Below, piece after piece: positions 9,333 through 17,672 of a stretch of 64,000 bases of DNA (the stretch's first letter is position 1; every line of letters starts with the position of its first letter). The notes below the pieces were generated by a model. That model made no database searches, was not told where the DNA came from, and saw nothing but the letters and a program-made list of their open reading frames with translations. This DNA is from Curtobacterium pusillum (lineage in GTDB: Bacteria > Actinomycetota > Actinomycetes > Actinomycetales > Microbacteriaceae): the NCBI RefSeq assembly GCF_007680845.1, contig NZ_VEIY01000008.1:1-64000 (forward strand). Reading direction: 5' to 3'. A program made the position numbers and the translations under genes.

Positions 9333-10993
9333 GTGCCCCGTTGCTCGAGGTCGAGGGGCTCCGCGTCGCGTTCGGCGACGCGGAGCCCGTCGTCCGTGAC
9401 GTCTCCTTCACCCTGACGCCCGGCCGGGTGCTCGCCCTCGTCGGCGAGTCCGGGTCGGGCAAGTCCGTCAGCGCGATGAGCGTGCTCGGGCTGCTCCCGC
9501 CGGAGGCCCGGGTCACCGGCAGCGTCCGGTTCCGCGGCGAGGAGCTCGTCGGCGCGTCCGACGACGATCTGCGAGCCGTCCGGGGCGCGGGCATCGGCGT
9601 GGTCTTCCAGGAGCCGATGAACTCGTTCACGCCGGTGCTCTCCATCGGCACGCAGATCGCCGAGGCGGTCACCGCGCACCCGACCGACCTCGACCGGGCG
9701 GGGGTGTCGGCGCGGACCGACGAACTCCTCCGCGCGGCAGGCCTCACCGATCCGGCACGCATCCGGAAGGCGTACCCGCACGAGCTCTCCGGCGGACAGC
9801 TCCAGCGGGCGATGATCGCGATGGCGCTCGCGGGCGACCCCGTGGCGCTCATCGCCGACGAGCCGACGACCGCGCTCGACGTGACGGTGCAGGCGGGGAT
9901 CCTCGATCTGCTCCGCACGCTCGGACGGGAACGCGGTCTCGCGGTGCTCCTCATCACGCACGACATGGGCGTGGTCGCGGACGTCGCCGACGAGGTGCTC
10001 GTCATGCGCCGTGGCGATCCGGTCGAGCACGGGGCGGTGGCGGACGTCTTCGCTGCCCCCTCTGCCGAGTACACGCGGGCACTCCTCGCTGCAGTCCCCG
10101 GACTGGAGGCGCGGCGTGTGGAAACCGACCACGTCACGACCGCAGGTGGGGCACCGGAGCCGAGCCGCGCCTCCCGTCCGCTGGTCGCGCAGCTGCGCGA
10201 CGTCTCGGTGCGCTACGCGCGCCGTGGTGCGCCGACGGTCTCCGGCATCGACCTCGAACTCCACGCCGGCGGCACGCTCGGGCTCGTGGGGGAGTCGGGG
10301 TCGGGCAAGTCGACCATCGGCCGAGCGCTCGCCGGCCTCGTGCCGGTCGTCGCCGGATCGGTCGAGGTGGACGGCAGCGACCTGCGGACCGCGCGCGGCG
10401 CCCGACTCCGCGAGCTCCGCAGCCGGGTCGGCATCGTGTTCCAGGACCCCGCGTCGTCGCTCAACCCGCGGCAGACGATCGGGTGGAGCATCGCGGAGCC
10501 GCTCCTCGTGCACGACGCCGGCTCCGCCGCGCACCGAGCCGAGCGTGTCCGCGAGCTCCTGACCGCCGTGCAGCTCGACCCCTCGTGGGCCGAACGATTC
10601 CCGCACCAGCTCTCCGGCGGTCAGCGTCAGCGCGTCGCGGTCGCCCGGGCCCTCGCGCTCCGACCGGCCCTCGTGATCGCGGACGAGCCGACGAGCGCGC
10701 TCGACGTCACCGTGCAGGCCGCCGTGCTCGACCTCCTCGCCGAGCTCCAGCAGGACTTCGGGTTCGGCATGCTCCTCGTCAGCCACGACCTGGCCGTCGT
10801 GCGACAGCTCGCGGACGAGGTCGTCGTCCTCCGGAACGGGCGGGTCGTCGAACGCGGCACGACCGACGCCGTCCTCGACCACCCGCAGCAGGACTACACG
10901 CGCATGCTCCTCGCGGCAGCGCCCGTCGCCGACCCGGTGCGACAGGCCGCCCGCCGCGAGGCCTGGCGTGCATGGGAAGGGGTGGCCTCGTGA
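9329..10993 (+). CDS. Fused double ATP-binding subunit of peptide ABC transporter
   Basis: A 554-residue protein with two complete nucleotide-binding domains in one chain, replacing the separate DppD and DppF subunits. Domain 1 (about residues 5-255) has GESGSGKS, LSGGQLQR and ALIADEPTTALD; domain 2 (about 285-540) has GESGSGKS, LSGGQRQR and LVIADEPTSALD. The linker (about 257-284) is encoded by an inverted pair of the dispersed GGAGGCGCGG repeat. The start is GTG 9329, overlapping the upstream stop. Fused ATPases of this kind are common in Actinobacteria. Confidence 0.92.
   Translation: MSAPLLEVEGLRVAFGDAEPVVRDVSFTLTPGRVLALVGESGSGKSVSAMSVLGLLPPEARVTGSVRFRGEELVGASDDDLRAVRGAGIGVVFQEPMNSFTPVLSIGTQIAEAVTAHPTDLDRAGVSARTDELLRAAGLTDPARIRKAYPHELSGGQLQRAMIAMALAGDPVALIADEPTTALDVTVQAGILDLLRTLGRERGLAVLLITHDMGVVADVADEVLVMRRGDPVEHGAVADVFAAPSAEYTRALLAAVPGLEARRVETDHVTTAGGAPEPSRASRPLVAQLRDVSVRYARRGAPTVSGIDLELHAGGTLGLVGESGSGKSTIGRALAGLVPVVAGSVEVDGSDLRTARGARLRELRSRVGIVFQDPASSLNPRQTIGWSIAEPLLVHDAGSAAHRAERVRELLTAVQLDPSWAERFPHQLSGGQRQRVAVARALALRPALVIADEPTSALDVTVQAAVLDLLAELQQDFGFGMLLVSHDLAVVRQLADEVVVLRNGRVVERGTTDAVLDHPQQDYTRMLLAAAPVADPVRQAARREAWRAWEGVAS
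10100..10179. repeat. Dispersed palindromic repeat inside the ATPase linker
   Basis: GGACTGGAGGCGCGG (10100-10114) and CCGCGCCTCCCGTCC (10165-10179) are inverted copies with one mismatch in 15. The same words make intergenic hairpins elsewhere in the window. Here the pair sits exactly between the two ATPase domains and is translated in frame. Confidence 0.7.
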
Positions 10994-11928
10994 CCGCCAA
11001 CGTCGTCGAACGGCCGGTCGCCGCCGCCGCGAACCGGAGCACCGGCTTCCGCGCCGTGGTCCGTCGAGTGCGGCAGGACCGGTGGGCCGTGGCGTCCGCG
11101 ATCGTCATCGTCGTGTTCGTCGTCCTGGCCGTCGGCGCGCCGCTCATCGCCGCGATCACGGGGCAGGACCCGTACGGGTACAACATCGACGCGCTCAACT
11201 CGTTCGGTGCCCCGAAGGGCTTCGGCGGCGGCATCAGCGGTGACCACTGGTTCGGGGTCGAACCCCTGACCGGCCGCGACCTGTTCGCGATCGTCACCTA
11301 CGGTGCCCGGACCTCGCTCGGCATCGGGCTCGCCGCGACCGTCGTCTCGATCGTCATCGGCGTGCTCGTCGGCGTCACGACCGGGTTCTTCGGCGGTTGG
11401 TACGACCGGGTGCTCTCCCGCGTCGTCGACGTCATCTTCGGCTTCCCGTCGCTGGTCTTCATGATCGCCCTCACCGCGATCGTGCCGACGTCGTTCCCGA
11501 AGCCCGTCCTCGTCGTCCTCGTCATCGGGTTCTTCGGCTGGCCGTCCGTCGCCCGGGTCGTGCGCGGGCAGACGCTGTCGCTCGTCACGCGGAACTACGT
11601 CGTCGCGTCGACCGCGATGGGCGCCGGGCGGTGGCACGTCATCCGCACGCAGCTGCTCCCGAACCTCGCCGCGACGATCACCGTCTACGCGACGATCTCG
11701 ATCCCGTCGATGATCGGTGCCGAGGCCGCGCTGTCGTTCCTCGCCGTGGGCGTGACCCCGCCGACGCCGTCGTGGGGTCGCAGCATCGGCGACGCGATCG
11801 GCTGGGTGCAGACCGATCCGATGTACCTCGTGTTCCCGGGCCTGGCGCTGTTCCTCATCACGCTGGCCTTCAACGTGCTCGGCGACGCGCTCCGCGACGC
11901 CCTCGACCCGCGAGGGGGGAACCGGTGA
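10990..11928 (+). CDS. Peptide ABC transporter permease (DppC-like)
   Basis: A 312-residue inner-membrane permease. An N-terminal OppC-type segment (RRVRQDRWAVASAIVIVVFVV) leads into the first membrane helix; a long external loop ends GVEPLTGRDLFA, as in DppC proteins, and the binding-protein-dependent transport domain carries the EAA-type loop (ASTAMGAGRWHVIRTQLLPN). The GTG at 10990 overlaps the ATPase stop (GTGA). Five or six membrane helices are expected. It works as a heterodimer with the next gene product. Confidence 0.9.
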   Translation: MTANVVERPVAAAANRSTGFRAVVRRVRQDRWAVASAIVIVVFVVLAVGAPLIAAITGQDPYGYNIDALNSFGAPKGFGGGISGDHWFGVEPLTGRDLFAIVTYGARTSLGIGLAATVVSIVIGVLVGVTTGFFGGWYDRVLSRVVDVIFGFPSLVFMIALTAIVPTSFPKPVLVVLVIGFFGWPSVARVVRGQTLSLVTRNYVVASTAMGAGRWHVIRTQLLPNLAATITVYATISIPSMIGAEAALSFLAVGVTPPTPSWGRSIGDAIGWVQTDPMYLVFPGLALFLITLAFNVLGDALRDALDPRGGNR

Positions 11929-12923
11929 CCACGCTCCGCTTCATCGCCATCCGTGTCCTCGGTGCCGTCGTCGTGCTGCTCGTGGTCGCCGCGATCACCT
12001 ACGCGCTGTTCATGCTGCTGCCGACCAACCCGGCCCGCGCGATCTGCGACAAGCCCTGCACGCCGGACCGGTTGCGGGAGGTCCAGGCGTTCCTCGGCAC
12101 GGACAAGCCGTGGATCGCGCAGTTCGGGGCGTACCTCGCCGGCATCTTCACCGGGCGGACCTTCGGCTCCGGCGCCTCGGTCATCCACTGCGCCGCACCG
12201 TGCTTCGGGTACTCGTTCCAGCTGCACGACAGCGTGACGAACCTCATCCTCACGCGCCTGCCCGTCACCGCGTCGATCGCGGTCGGCGCCGCCGTGCTCT
12301 GGCTCGTCGCCGGGGTCGCCGGTGGTGCGCTGTCGGCCCTCCGCCGCGGGACCTTCGTCGACCGGGCCGTGATGACCGTGGCCGTCGCCGGGGTGTCCGC
12401 GCCGTCGTACCTGGTCGGGCTGCTCGCGATCCTGCTGTTCGGGTTCGTGCTCGGCATCCTGCCCACCAGCGGCTACGTCGCGTTCGGGGACGACCCGGTC
12501 GGCTGGCTCACCCACCTGATCCTGCCGTGGTGCGTCCTCGCGTTCATCAGTGCCGCGATCTACGCCCGCCTGACCCGGGGCGAGATGCTCGAGTCGATGT
12601 CGCAGGACTTCGTCCGGACCGCCCGAGCGAAGGGACTCCGCGAACGCCAGGTCGTCGTGCGGCACGGGCTGCGGACGGCGATCCTGCCCGTGGTGACGCT
12701 GTTCGGGCTCGACCTCGGCTCGCTGCTCGGCGGCGCGGTCATCACCGAGAAGGTGTTCTCGATGCAGGGCCTCGGGGCGCTCCTCATCGACGCGGTGCAC
12801 ACGCTCGACCTGCAGGTGGTCGTCGGCTTCACGCTGTTCTCGGCACTGCTCATCGTCACCGCGAACGTGATCGTCGACGTCGTGTACGCGTTCGTCGACC
12901 CGCGGGTGCGTCGCCGGGCCTAG
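11925..12923 (+). CDS. Peptide ABC transporter permease (DppB-like)
   Basis: A 332-residue permease with the DppB-type N-terminal helix (FIAIRVLGAVVVLLVVAAI) and the motif YALFMLLPTNPA. The EAA-type loop is ARAKGLRERQVVVRHGLRTAILP, followed by the conserved GSLLGGAVITEKVFSMQGLG. Start GTG 11925 overlaps the previous stop. It contains two cysteine pairs in an early external loop (CDKPC and CAAPC) that are unusual for DppB and might form disulfides. Gene order here is SBP, ATPase, C-type, B-type permease, rather than the more familiar SBP-B-C-D-F. Confidence 0.9.
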   Translation: MTTLRFIAIRVLGAVVVLLVVAAITYALFMLLPTNPARAICDKPCTPDRLREVQAFLGTDKPWIAQFGAYLAGIFTGRTFGSGASVIHCAAPCFGYSFQLHDSVTNLILTRLPVTASIAVGAAVLWLVAGVAGGALSALRRGTFVDRAVMTVAVAGVSAPSYLVGLLAILLFGFVLGILPTSGYVAFGDDPVGWLTHLILPWCVLAFISAAIYARLTRGEMLESMSQDFVRTARAKGLRERQVVVRHGLRTAILPVVTLFGLDLGSLLGGAVITEKVFSMQGLGALLIDAVHTLDLQVVVGFTLFSALLIVTANVIVDVVYAFVDPRVRRRA

Positions 12924-12935
12924 CAGCGGAACCGG

Positions 12936-13919
12936 TCAGGCCACGCCGGCCGCGTCCCACCACCGCAGCACCCGCGTGCCGAACAGCGTGAGCCATCGCG
13001 ACGGCGCACCGGCCGGTACGTCGACCTCGAACCACTGCCGCCCCGGTGGCCGGTCGCCCTGGGTCCACGTCCCGTCCGGCAGTCGGGCGCCGCGGACCAC
13101 CGCGATCGCCTCCGCGGCGCGCGGATCAGGTGCGGTCCCGTCCAGGAGCGATGCCGCGCGCAGGTGGTCGGTGGCGCGGAGCACCGTGTAGATCCACCGC
13201 TGCGGGTAGGCGAACCGGGTCGCCCACGGGCCGACCAGTGCCCCGTCGGACTTCCGGTGGAGCAGCCGTCGTTCGAGCAGGTACTCCGCGCCGCGGTGCC
13301 TGGCGTCCCGGAGCTCGGCCGCGCGGGGATGACGACCGCTCGTCAGCTGCTCGTGCTGCAGCAGGCCGTCGAGCACGTTGAGCGTCGAGTGGAACGACGA
13401 CACCGTCGAGCCCTCCACCCACTCGCAGTTCCAGCCGCCGTCGGCCTGCTGGTGCTCGAGCAGCCAGTCGGCGATCCCGTCGACGTCCGCGCCGAGCCAC
13501 GTCCCGTTCGCGAGCGTGAACGCGTTGATGCAGCAGTCGACCTCGCCGCTCCAGTACGGCAGCTGCTCGTACTCCCACCGGCTGTTGGCCGCGAGCCTCG
13601 CGGCGGTGTCCGTGAGCACGGCGGCGTCGAGGCCCCAGTCGCGCAACGCGTTGAGCGACCAGGTCGTCGCGGTGTACGGCTGGCCGGGTTCCTCGGCCTC
13701 GGGAGATCCGGGGTCGAAGTCGCCGGGGAAGTACGCCCCGCCGGCCCACTGCCCGTCGGGGTCCTGGTGCGCGAGGAGTGCGGCACCGATCCCTTCGGTG
13801 GCGACGCGGACGCGGGTGGCCTCCCACGTCGAGGCGGGTGCACCGACGAGGTCGCGCTCGACCTGCCAGCGGATCGCCGGGTCCGAGTCGAGCAGCCACG
13901 CGACCACCGTGTCGTCCAT
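12936..13919 (-). CDS. Squalene cyclase/prenyltransferase-fold protein
   Basis: A 327-residue protein with the helical toroid repeats of terpenoid cyclases and protein prenyltransferases: DGQWAGGAYFPG, QQADGGWNCEWVEG and LPDGTWTQGDRPPG are QW-like repeats. The Asp-rich catalytic motif of squalene-hopene cyclase (DxDD) is not evident, so terpene chemistry is not assured. Start ATG 13919 (MDDTVVAWLL) is favoured over an upstream in-frame ATG with a Ser-rich leader. It converges on the peptide transporter operon with 12 nt between stops. Function is unknown; soluble proteins of this type are widespread in Actinobacteria. Confidence 0.65.
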   Translation of the reverse strand: MDDTVVAWLLDSDPAIRWQVERDLVGAPASTWEATRVRVATEGIGAALLAHQDPDGQWAGGAYFPGDFDPGSPEAEEPGQPYTATTWSLNALRDWGLDAAVLTDTAARLAANSRWEYEQLPYWSGEVDCCINAFTLANGTWLGADVDGIADWLLEHQQADGGWNCEWVEGSTVSSFHSTLNVLDGLLQHEQLTSGRHPRAAELRDARHRGAEYLLERRLLHRKSDGALVGPWATRFAYPQRWIYTVLRATDHLRAASLLDGTAPDPRAAEAIAVVRGARLPDGTWTQGDRPPGRQWFEVDVPAGAPSRWLTLFGTRVLRWWDAAGVA

Positions 13920-13932
13920 GCCGCGGAGGCTA

Positions 13933-14388
13933 CTACCCGACGAAGCGGTAGGCGCCCCCGTCGTCCGTCCGTTCGAGCACGCCGAGGTCGACGGCATCGC
14001 GCCGCACGATCGCGACGTCCTCGGAGAACATCGCGATCGCGGCGTTCAGCACTGCCTCCGTGACGGGCCGTGACGTCCCGAGCCGCGCGAAGACGGTGCG
14101 CACGATGCGGACCGACAGCGGGTGCCGCTGGTCGTCCGGGCCGGGCATCCGTCCGATCCGGTCGAACTCGAGCAGTGCCGCGGGCCCTTGCAGGTGTTGC
14201 AGGTCCTGCGCGGTCCGGCCGAGCAACGGAGCGTCCGGACCGTCGTCACCGAGCCAGTCGAACGCCGTCACGGCGGCACGGGTCCGTTCGTCGAGCGCCG
14301 CGCCGCCGACGACCGCGGCACGGAGCGACGGACTGGCGAGGACCGCGACCGCCTGCCGCGCCCGTCCGATGGTGCCGCGCACGTCCAT
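13933..14388 (-). CDS. DUF2087-like winged-helix protein
   Basis: A 151-residue protein. The C-terminal half (RIGRMPGPDDQRHPLSVRIVRTVFARL, then EAVLNAAIAMFSEDVAIVRRDAVDLGVLERTDDGGAYRF) matches the layout of DUF2087 proteins, which resemble small transcriptional regulators. No other domain is clear. The start ATG 14388 overlaps the stop of the Eis-like gene upstream (TGATG), so the two are co-translated. Target unknown. Confidence 0.6.
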   Translation of the reverse strand: MDVRGTIGRARQAVAVLASPSLRAAVVGGAALDERTRAAVTAFDWLGDDGPDAPLLGRTAQDLQHLQGPAALLEFDRIGRMPGPDDQRHPLSVRIVRTVFARLGTSRPVTEAVLNAAIAMFSEDVAIVRRDAVDLGVLERTDDGGAYRFVG

Positions 14389-15707
14389 CAGAAGTACGTG
14401 ATGCCGTGCGGCGTCCGCGGCGGGGTGAGCATGGCACGCAGCAGCGCCGGCGCTGCCGGGTCCGCAGCGCCGACGAGCCCGGCGGCGGCGAGCGTCACCG
14501 GCGACACCGACCCGAGGAGCACCGCACCGAGGTCGGCCACGTCGAGCTGGAGGTCGGACCCGGCCACGTCGACGTCGTCGGCGACCTTCGTGACGGTGCC
14601 CCGCGCCTCCTGGACGTCGAGCCGGAACGTGCCGGAGGCGAACCCGAGCGCGTCCGTCACGGCGAGCGTCAGCGAACCGTCGACGGCGTAGGGCCGCGAG
14701 GCGAGCACGGCCGGGACGTCGAGGACGCGGAGCCAGACGTGGTCTTCCTCGTGGTCGACGTCGTACGCGCGGTTGTCGCCGAGGGCGGCGACGATCGGGT
14801 CGTCCAGACGCGACCGGTTGTACTTGACGACGTCGTTGAGGTCGACCGAGAGCAGGAACTCCCACAGCGACAGGTAGGCGGCGTCGGTGGCGTAGACGAG
14901 GTCGACGACCTCGAGCACGGTGTCGTCGTCGCGGCTCTCCGAGACGCGCCAGGTCACGTAGCCGTCGACCTCGTCCGACCCGTCGGGTCGGTGCACGGCG
15001 GCGCGGACGCCCTTCGCCTTCTCGCCGTCCTGCCCGCGGAGGCCGAACGCGACCGGCCAGGTGCCGGCGTTCCGGACCATCGAGCCCGGTGTGCGGGCGT
15101 TGAAGCGGTCGAAGACCGAGCGGCCCGGGCCGCCGGCGAGCCACTCGGGCGTGACGATGCTGACGACGCCGGTCGTCGGCGCGAGGAAGGGCAGTGCGCG
15201 GTCGCGGCGGACGTGCACGGCGCGTTCGCGGATCGCGCTGCCGAAGCCGAAGCGGCGGTAGATCGTGCCCTCGGACGCGGTCAGCGAGGCGATGGCGTAG
15301 CCGTCGGCGACACCCCGCTCGAGCGCGCGCGTCATCATGCGGCGGAGGATGCCCCGGCGGCGCTCCGTCGGACGGACCGTGACGGCCGAGATCGCCTGTG
15401 TGTCGATCGACGAGCCGTCGCCCCAGCTCAGTGCCTTGGGGAACCACGCGAAGGTGCCGGCCGGCCAGGTCTCGTCGACCGATCCCGGAGCGGGCCGGCG
15501 GACGTAGGCGCCGAGGAAGGTCTCCTGGTCCTCGACGAAGTGCTCGACCATGCGGGCGGCCTGTTCGTCGCCCGGGTGCGGCTCGTGGAAGCCGAGGCCC
15601 ACGGCCTGCATCCATGCTCCGGTCTCGGCGTTCGGGGCCCCCTGGTCGTCCGTCCCGGGCGCGAACTCGCGCAGCTCGTAGCGGTCGTCGAATGCGTCGT
15701 TGCTCAC
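14388..15707 (-). CDS. Eis-like GNAT N-acetyltransferase
   Basis: A 439-residue acetyltransferase with three parts, as in Eis: a GNAT domain with the acetyl-CoA loop (VTVRPTERRRGILRRMMT, about residues 110-127), a second GNAT-like domain, and a C-terminal sterol-carrier-like domain. The chain ends ITYF; in mycobacterial Eis the free C-terminal carboxylate of a terminal Phe serves as catalytic base, so this end is consistent with activity. Eis enzymes acetylate lysines or amines, including aminoglycosides. It overlaps the DUF2087 gene downstream. Substrate here unknown. Confidence 0.8.
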   Translation of the reverse strand: MSNDAFDDRYELREFAPGTDDQGAPNAETGAWMQAVGLGFHEPHPGDEQAARMVEHFVEDQETFLGAYVRRPAPGSVDETWPAGTFAWFPKALSWGDGSSIDTQAISAVTVRPTERRRGILRRMMTRALERGVADGYAIASLTASEGTIYRRFGFGSAIRERAVHVRRDRALPFLAPTTGVVSIVTPEWLAGGPGRSVFDRFNARTPGSMVRNAGTWPVAFGLRGQDGEKAKGVRAAVHRPDGSDEVDGYVTWRVSESRDDDTVLEVVDLVYATDAAYLSLWEFLLSVDLNDVVKYNRSRLDDPIVAALGDNRAYDVDHEEDHVWLRVLDVPAVLASRPYAVDGSLTLAVTDALGFASGTFRLDVQEARGTVTKVADDVDVAGSDLQLDVADLGAVLLGSVSPVTLAAAGLVGAADPAAPALLRAMLTPPRTPHGITYF

Positions 15708-15759
15708 ACGCCGACACTATCGGGGACCGGTGACGCGGCGCAGGGGGTCCCGCTCGCGG

Positions 15760-16545
15760 TCAGGGCCGTTCGAGGAACGGGTCGATGACCGCCCAGGTCG
15801 CCTCCGGTGCTTCCAGATGGGGGAGGTGTCCGGCGGCCGGCACCTCGGCGAACGCTGCGTCGGGGATCGCTCCGGCGACGGCGCGGCCGTACGCGGGCGT
15901 GACGACGCGATCGCTGGCGCCGTACACGACGAGCGTCGGGACGGCGATCGTACCGAGCCGCCCGAGGAGCGCGGGGTCGCTCATCCCGGCGCCGGCGCCG
16001 GCGATCGCGGCCATCGTCCGGCCGTTCGACTGCTGGACCGCGCGCTGCTCGTCGGTGAAGGAGGACGGGTCGCGGTAGCCGCGCTCGGGGTCGTGCCACG
16101 CGACCTCGGCGAGGCCGCGGGCGTCGAGCGCGAAGAAGTCGGCGATGGGTTCGCCCTCGACGACCACGCCGACGCCGTCGATGTCCACGACCGCGCCGAT
16201 CAGGCCGGCGTCGCGGTCGTCGGCGGCAGCCTGCACGGCCATCTCGAGGGCGATCCACCCGCCGATCGACGAGCCGACCAGGACGACGTCCCGCTCGCCG
16301 TGCTCGCGCAGGCGGGCGAGGTAGACGGCCGCGAGGTCGGCGACGGAGCCGATCTCGTCGGGTCGCGCGGTGCCGTCCCACCCCGGGTGGGTCGGCGCGA
16401 GCACGTGCATGGTCGGTGCGAGGTGCCCGACGATCGGCGCGACGGTCAGCGGCCCACCGCCGCCGTGCAGCACGAGTGCGGTGCGGGCGCCCGGGTCACC
16501 GGTCTCGACGAGGGGGAGGTCCGAGGGGAGCGTGGAGGTCATCAT
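15760..16545 (-). CDS. Alpha/beta hydrolase
   Basis: A 261-residue alpha/beta-hydrolase-fold enzyme. LVLHGGGG gives the oxyanion region, GSSIGG (about residue 92) the nucleophile elbow with serine, YGASDRVV the acid region, and AGHLPHLE the catalytic histidine. It starts ATG at 16545, with an alternative next codon. A MarR regulator is divergently transcribed 47 nt away, so the pair is probably a self-contained detoxification or ester-degradation unit controlled by that regulator. Confidence 0.85.
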   Translation of the reverse strand: MMTSTLPSDLPLVETGDPGARTALVLHGGGGPLTVAPIVGHLAPTMHVLAPTHPGWDGTARPDEIGSVADLAAVYLARLREHGERDVVLVGSSIGGWIALEMAVQAAADDRDAGLIGAVVDIDGVGVVVEGEPIADFFALDARGLAEVAWHDPERGYRDPSSFTDEQRAVQQSNGRTMAAIAGAGAGMSDPALLGRLGTIAVPTLVVYGASDRVVTPAYGRAVAGAIPDAAFAEVPAAGHLPHLEAPEATWAVIDPFLERP

Positions 16546-16554
16546 GGTCCTGTC

Positions 16555-16580
16555 TCAACATGTTTATCTACGTGTGTTGA
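16555..16580. promoter_or_regulatory. Putative MarR operator in divergent promoter
   Basis: TCAACA (16555-16560) and TGTTGA (16575-16580) are mirror images 14 nt apart, in the 47-nt gap between the hydrolase and the MarR gene. Both promoters must be inside or next to this AT-richer gap, so binding could control both genes. Confidence 0.5.
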
Positions 16581-16592
16581 TACGGTAGCACC

Positions 16593-17024
16593 ATGACGAT
16601 CGATCTGGAACGGCTGGGGCAGACGATCAAGCGCGCGCAGTACCGGAACCACCGGACGATGGACGCGGCGCTGCGCGACCTCGGCGTGACGCTCGTGCAG
16701 TGGGATGCGCTCCGGGCCATCGACCGCATGCCGGGGGCGTCCGGTCACGACCTCGCCGTCGCGACGTTCCAGAGCGACCAGGCCTTCGGCACGCTCGCCG
16801 GTCGGCTCGTCGAGCGCGAGCTCATCGATCGGTCTGCCGGACACGGTCGCCGCATCGAGCACCGGCTCACCGACGCCGGGCGCGCGGCGCTGGAGGACGG
16901 TCACCGGATCGCCCTGGACGTGCTCGACGACCTGTTCGCGCCGCTCGGCGAAGACCAGCGCGCGGTGCTGGCTCACTTGCTCGACGTGTTGGTCGCGTCC
17001 GACGCGCCCGACGCGTCCGCCTGA
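16593..17024 (+). CDS. MarR-family transcriptional regulator
   Basis: A 143-residue winged-helix repressor. The recognition region is ASGHDLAVATFQSDQAFGTLAGRLVERELIDR and the wing carries GHGRRIEHRLTDAGRAAL, the MarR signature. The gene is divergent from the alpha/beta hydrolase and probably controls it and itself through the dyad at 16555-16580. Ligand unknown. Confidence 0.85.
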   Translation: MTIDLERLGQTIKRAQYRNHRTMDAALRDLGVTLVQWDALRAIDRMPGASGHDLAVATFQSDQAFGTLAGRLVERELIDRSAGHGRRIEHRLTDAGRAALEDGHRIALDVLDDLFAPLGEDQRAVLAHLLDVLVASDAPDASA

Positions 17025-17032
17025 CGGGGCGG

Positions 17033-17045
17033 CCTGGAGGCGCGG
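17033..17045. repeat. Dispersed GGAGGCGCGG repeat, single arm
   Basis: CCTGGAGGCGCGG lies just after the MarR stop codon, between convergent genes. It is one arm of the repeat family described at 28290, 55503 and 60308; the second arm is not clear here. Confidence 0.5.
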
Positions 17046-17086
17046 GTCGGCTCCGCAGCGTCGGCGCGGCCAGGTGGTCCGCGGGT

Positions 17087-17581
17087 TCAGCGCGTCCGTC
17101 GCCGTGCCGCGGAGCGCGGCGGGTTCGCGCGCAGGTGCTCCGCGATGCCCCCCAGGATCCGTGCGAGCGCGGCGGCGTCCTCGTCGTCGATCGGCGCGAA
17201 CAGCAGTCCGTGCACCGTGGCGATGTGCCCTGGGAACACCGCGGCGAGGACGTCACGCCCAGTGGAGGTGAGCGACACGATCGTGCTGCGCTCGTCGTCC
17301 GGTGACGGTGCTCGTGTCACGAGGCCGCGCTGCTCGAGCAACTGCGCCTGGTAGGTCAGGCCGCTCCGGCTGTAGACGACCCCGTCGGCGAGGTCCGTCA
17401 TCCGCTGCCGGCCGTCCGGGGTGTCGCCCAACCGGGCCAGCAGCTGGAACTGCACGTAGCTCAGCTCGCCCGCGTCGCGGAGTTGCTTCTCGACCGCCGG
17501 GCGCAGCAGTGCGCCCACCTCGGTGAACGCGAGGTACGCGCCGAGCTGTGTCGAGGTGAGGGACGTGGGCGATTCCGACAT
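17087..17581 (-). CDS. MarR-family transcriptional regulator
   Basis: A 164-residue MarR protein: QFQLLARLGDTPDGRQRMTDLADGVVYSRSGLTYQAQLLEQRGLVTR is the winged-helix core and SPDDERSTIVSLTSTGRDVL the wing. It is divergent from the quinone-oxidoreductase-like gene, with two strong palindromes in the 91-nt gap, so local autoregulation and control of that enzyme are likely. The C-terminus ends in a basic tail (AARRRTR). Confidence 0.87.
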   Translation of the reverse strand: MSESPTSLTSTQLGAYLAFTEVGALLRPAVEKQLRDAGELSYVQFQLLARLGDTPDGRQRMTDLADGVVYSRSGLTYQAQLLEQRGLVTRAPSPDDERSTIVSLTSTGRDVLAAVFPGHIATVHGLLFAPIDDEDAAALARILGGIAEHLRANPPRSAARRRTR

Positions 17582-17597
17582 GTTCCGATCCTACCTG

Positions 17598-17652
17598 TTG
17601 CTTCGAGTTCGAAGCAGTGGTACGTTCCTGGCAAGTGCTTCGAACTCGAAGC
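17598..17652 (+). promoter_or_regulatory. Promoter with two MarR-type palindromes
   Basis: GCTTCGAGTTCGAAGC (17600-17615) and GCTTCGAACTCGAAGC (17637-17652) are the same dyad, GCTTCGA-N2-TCGAAGC, in opposite orientation, 37 nt apart. TTGCTT (17598-17603) and TACGTT (17621-17626), spaced 17 nt, form a plausible rightward promoter whose -35 box is overlapped by the first site and whose start region precedes the second. This is a clean candidate operator pair for the MarR protein at 17087-17581. Confidence 0.7.
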
Positions 17653-17672
17653 AAATGACGAAAGGAACGATC

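Noticed and set aside
9305..10882. Antisense open frame of 525 codons under the fused ATPase
   Set aside because: Asp/Glu/Arg-rich shadow; the plus-strand gene has all ABC motifs.
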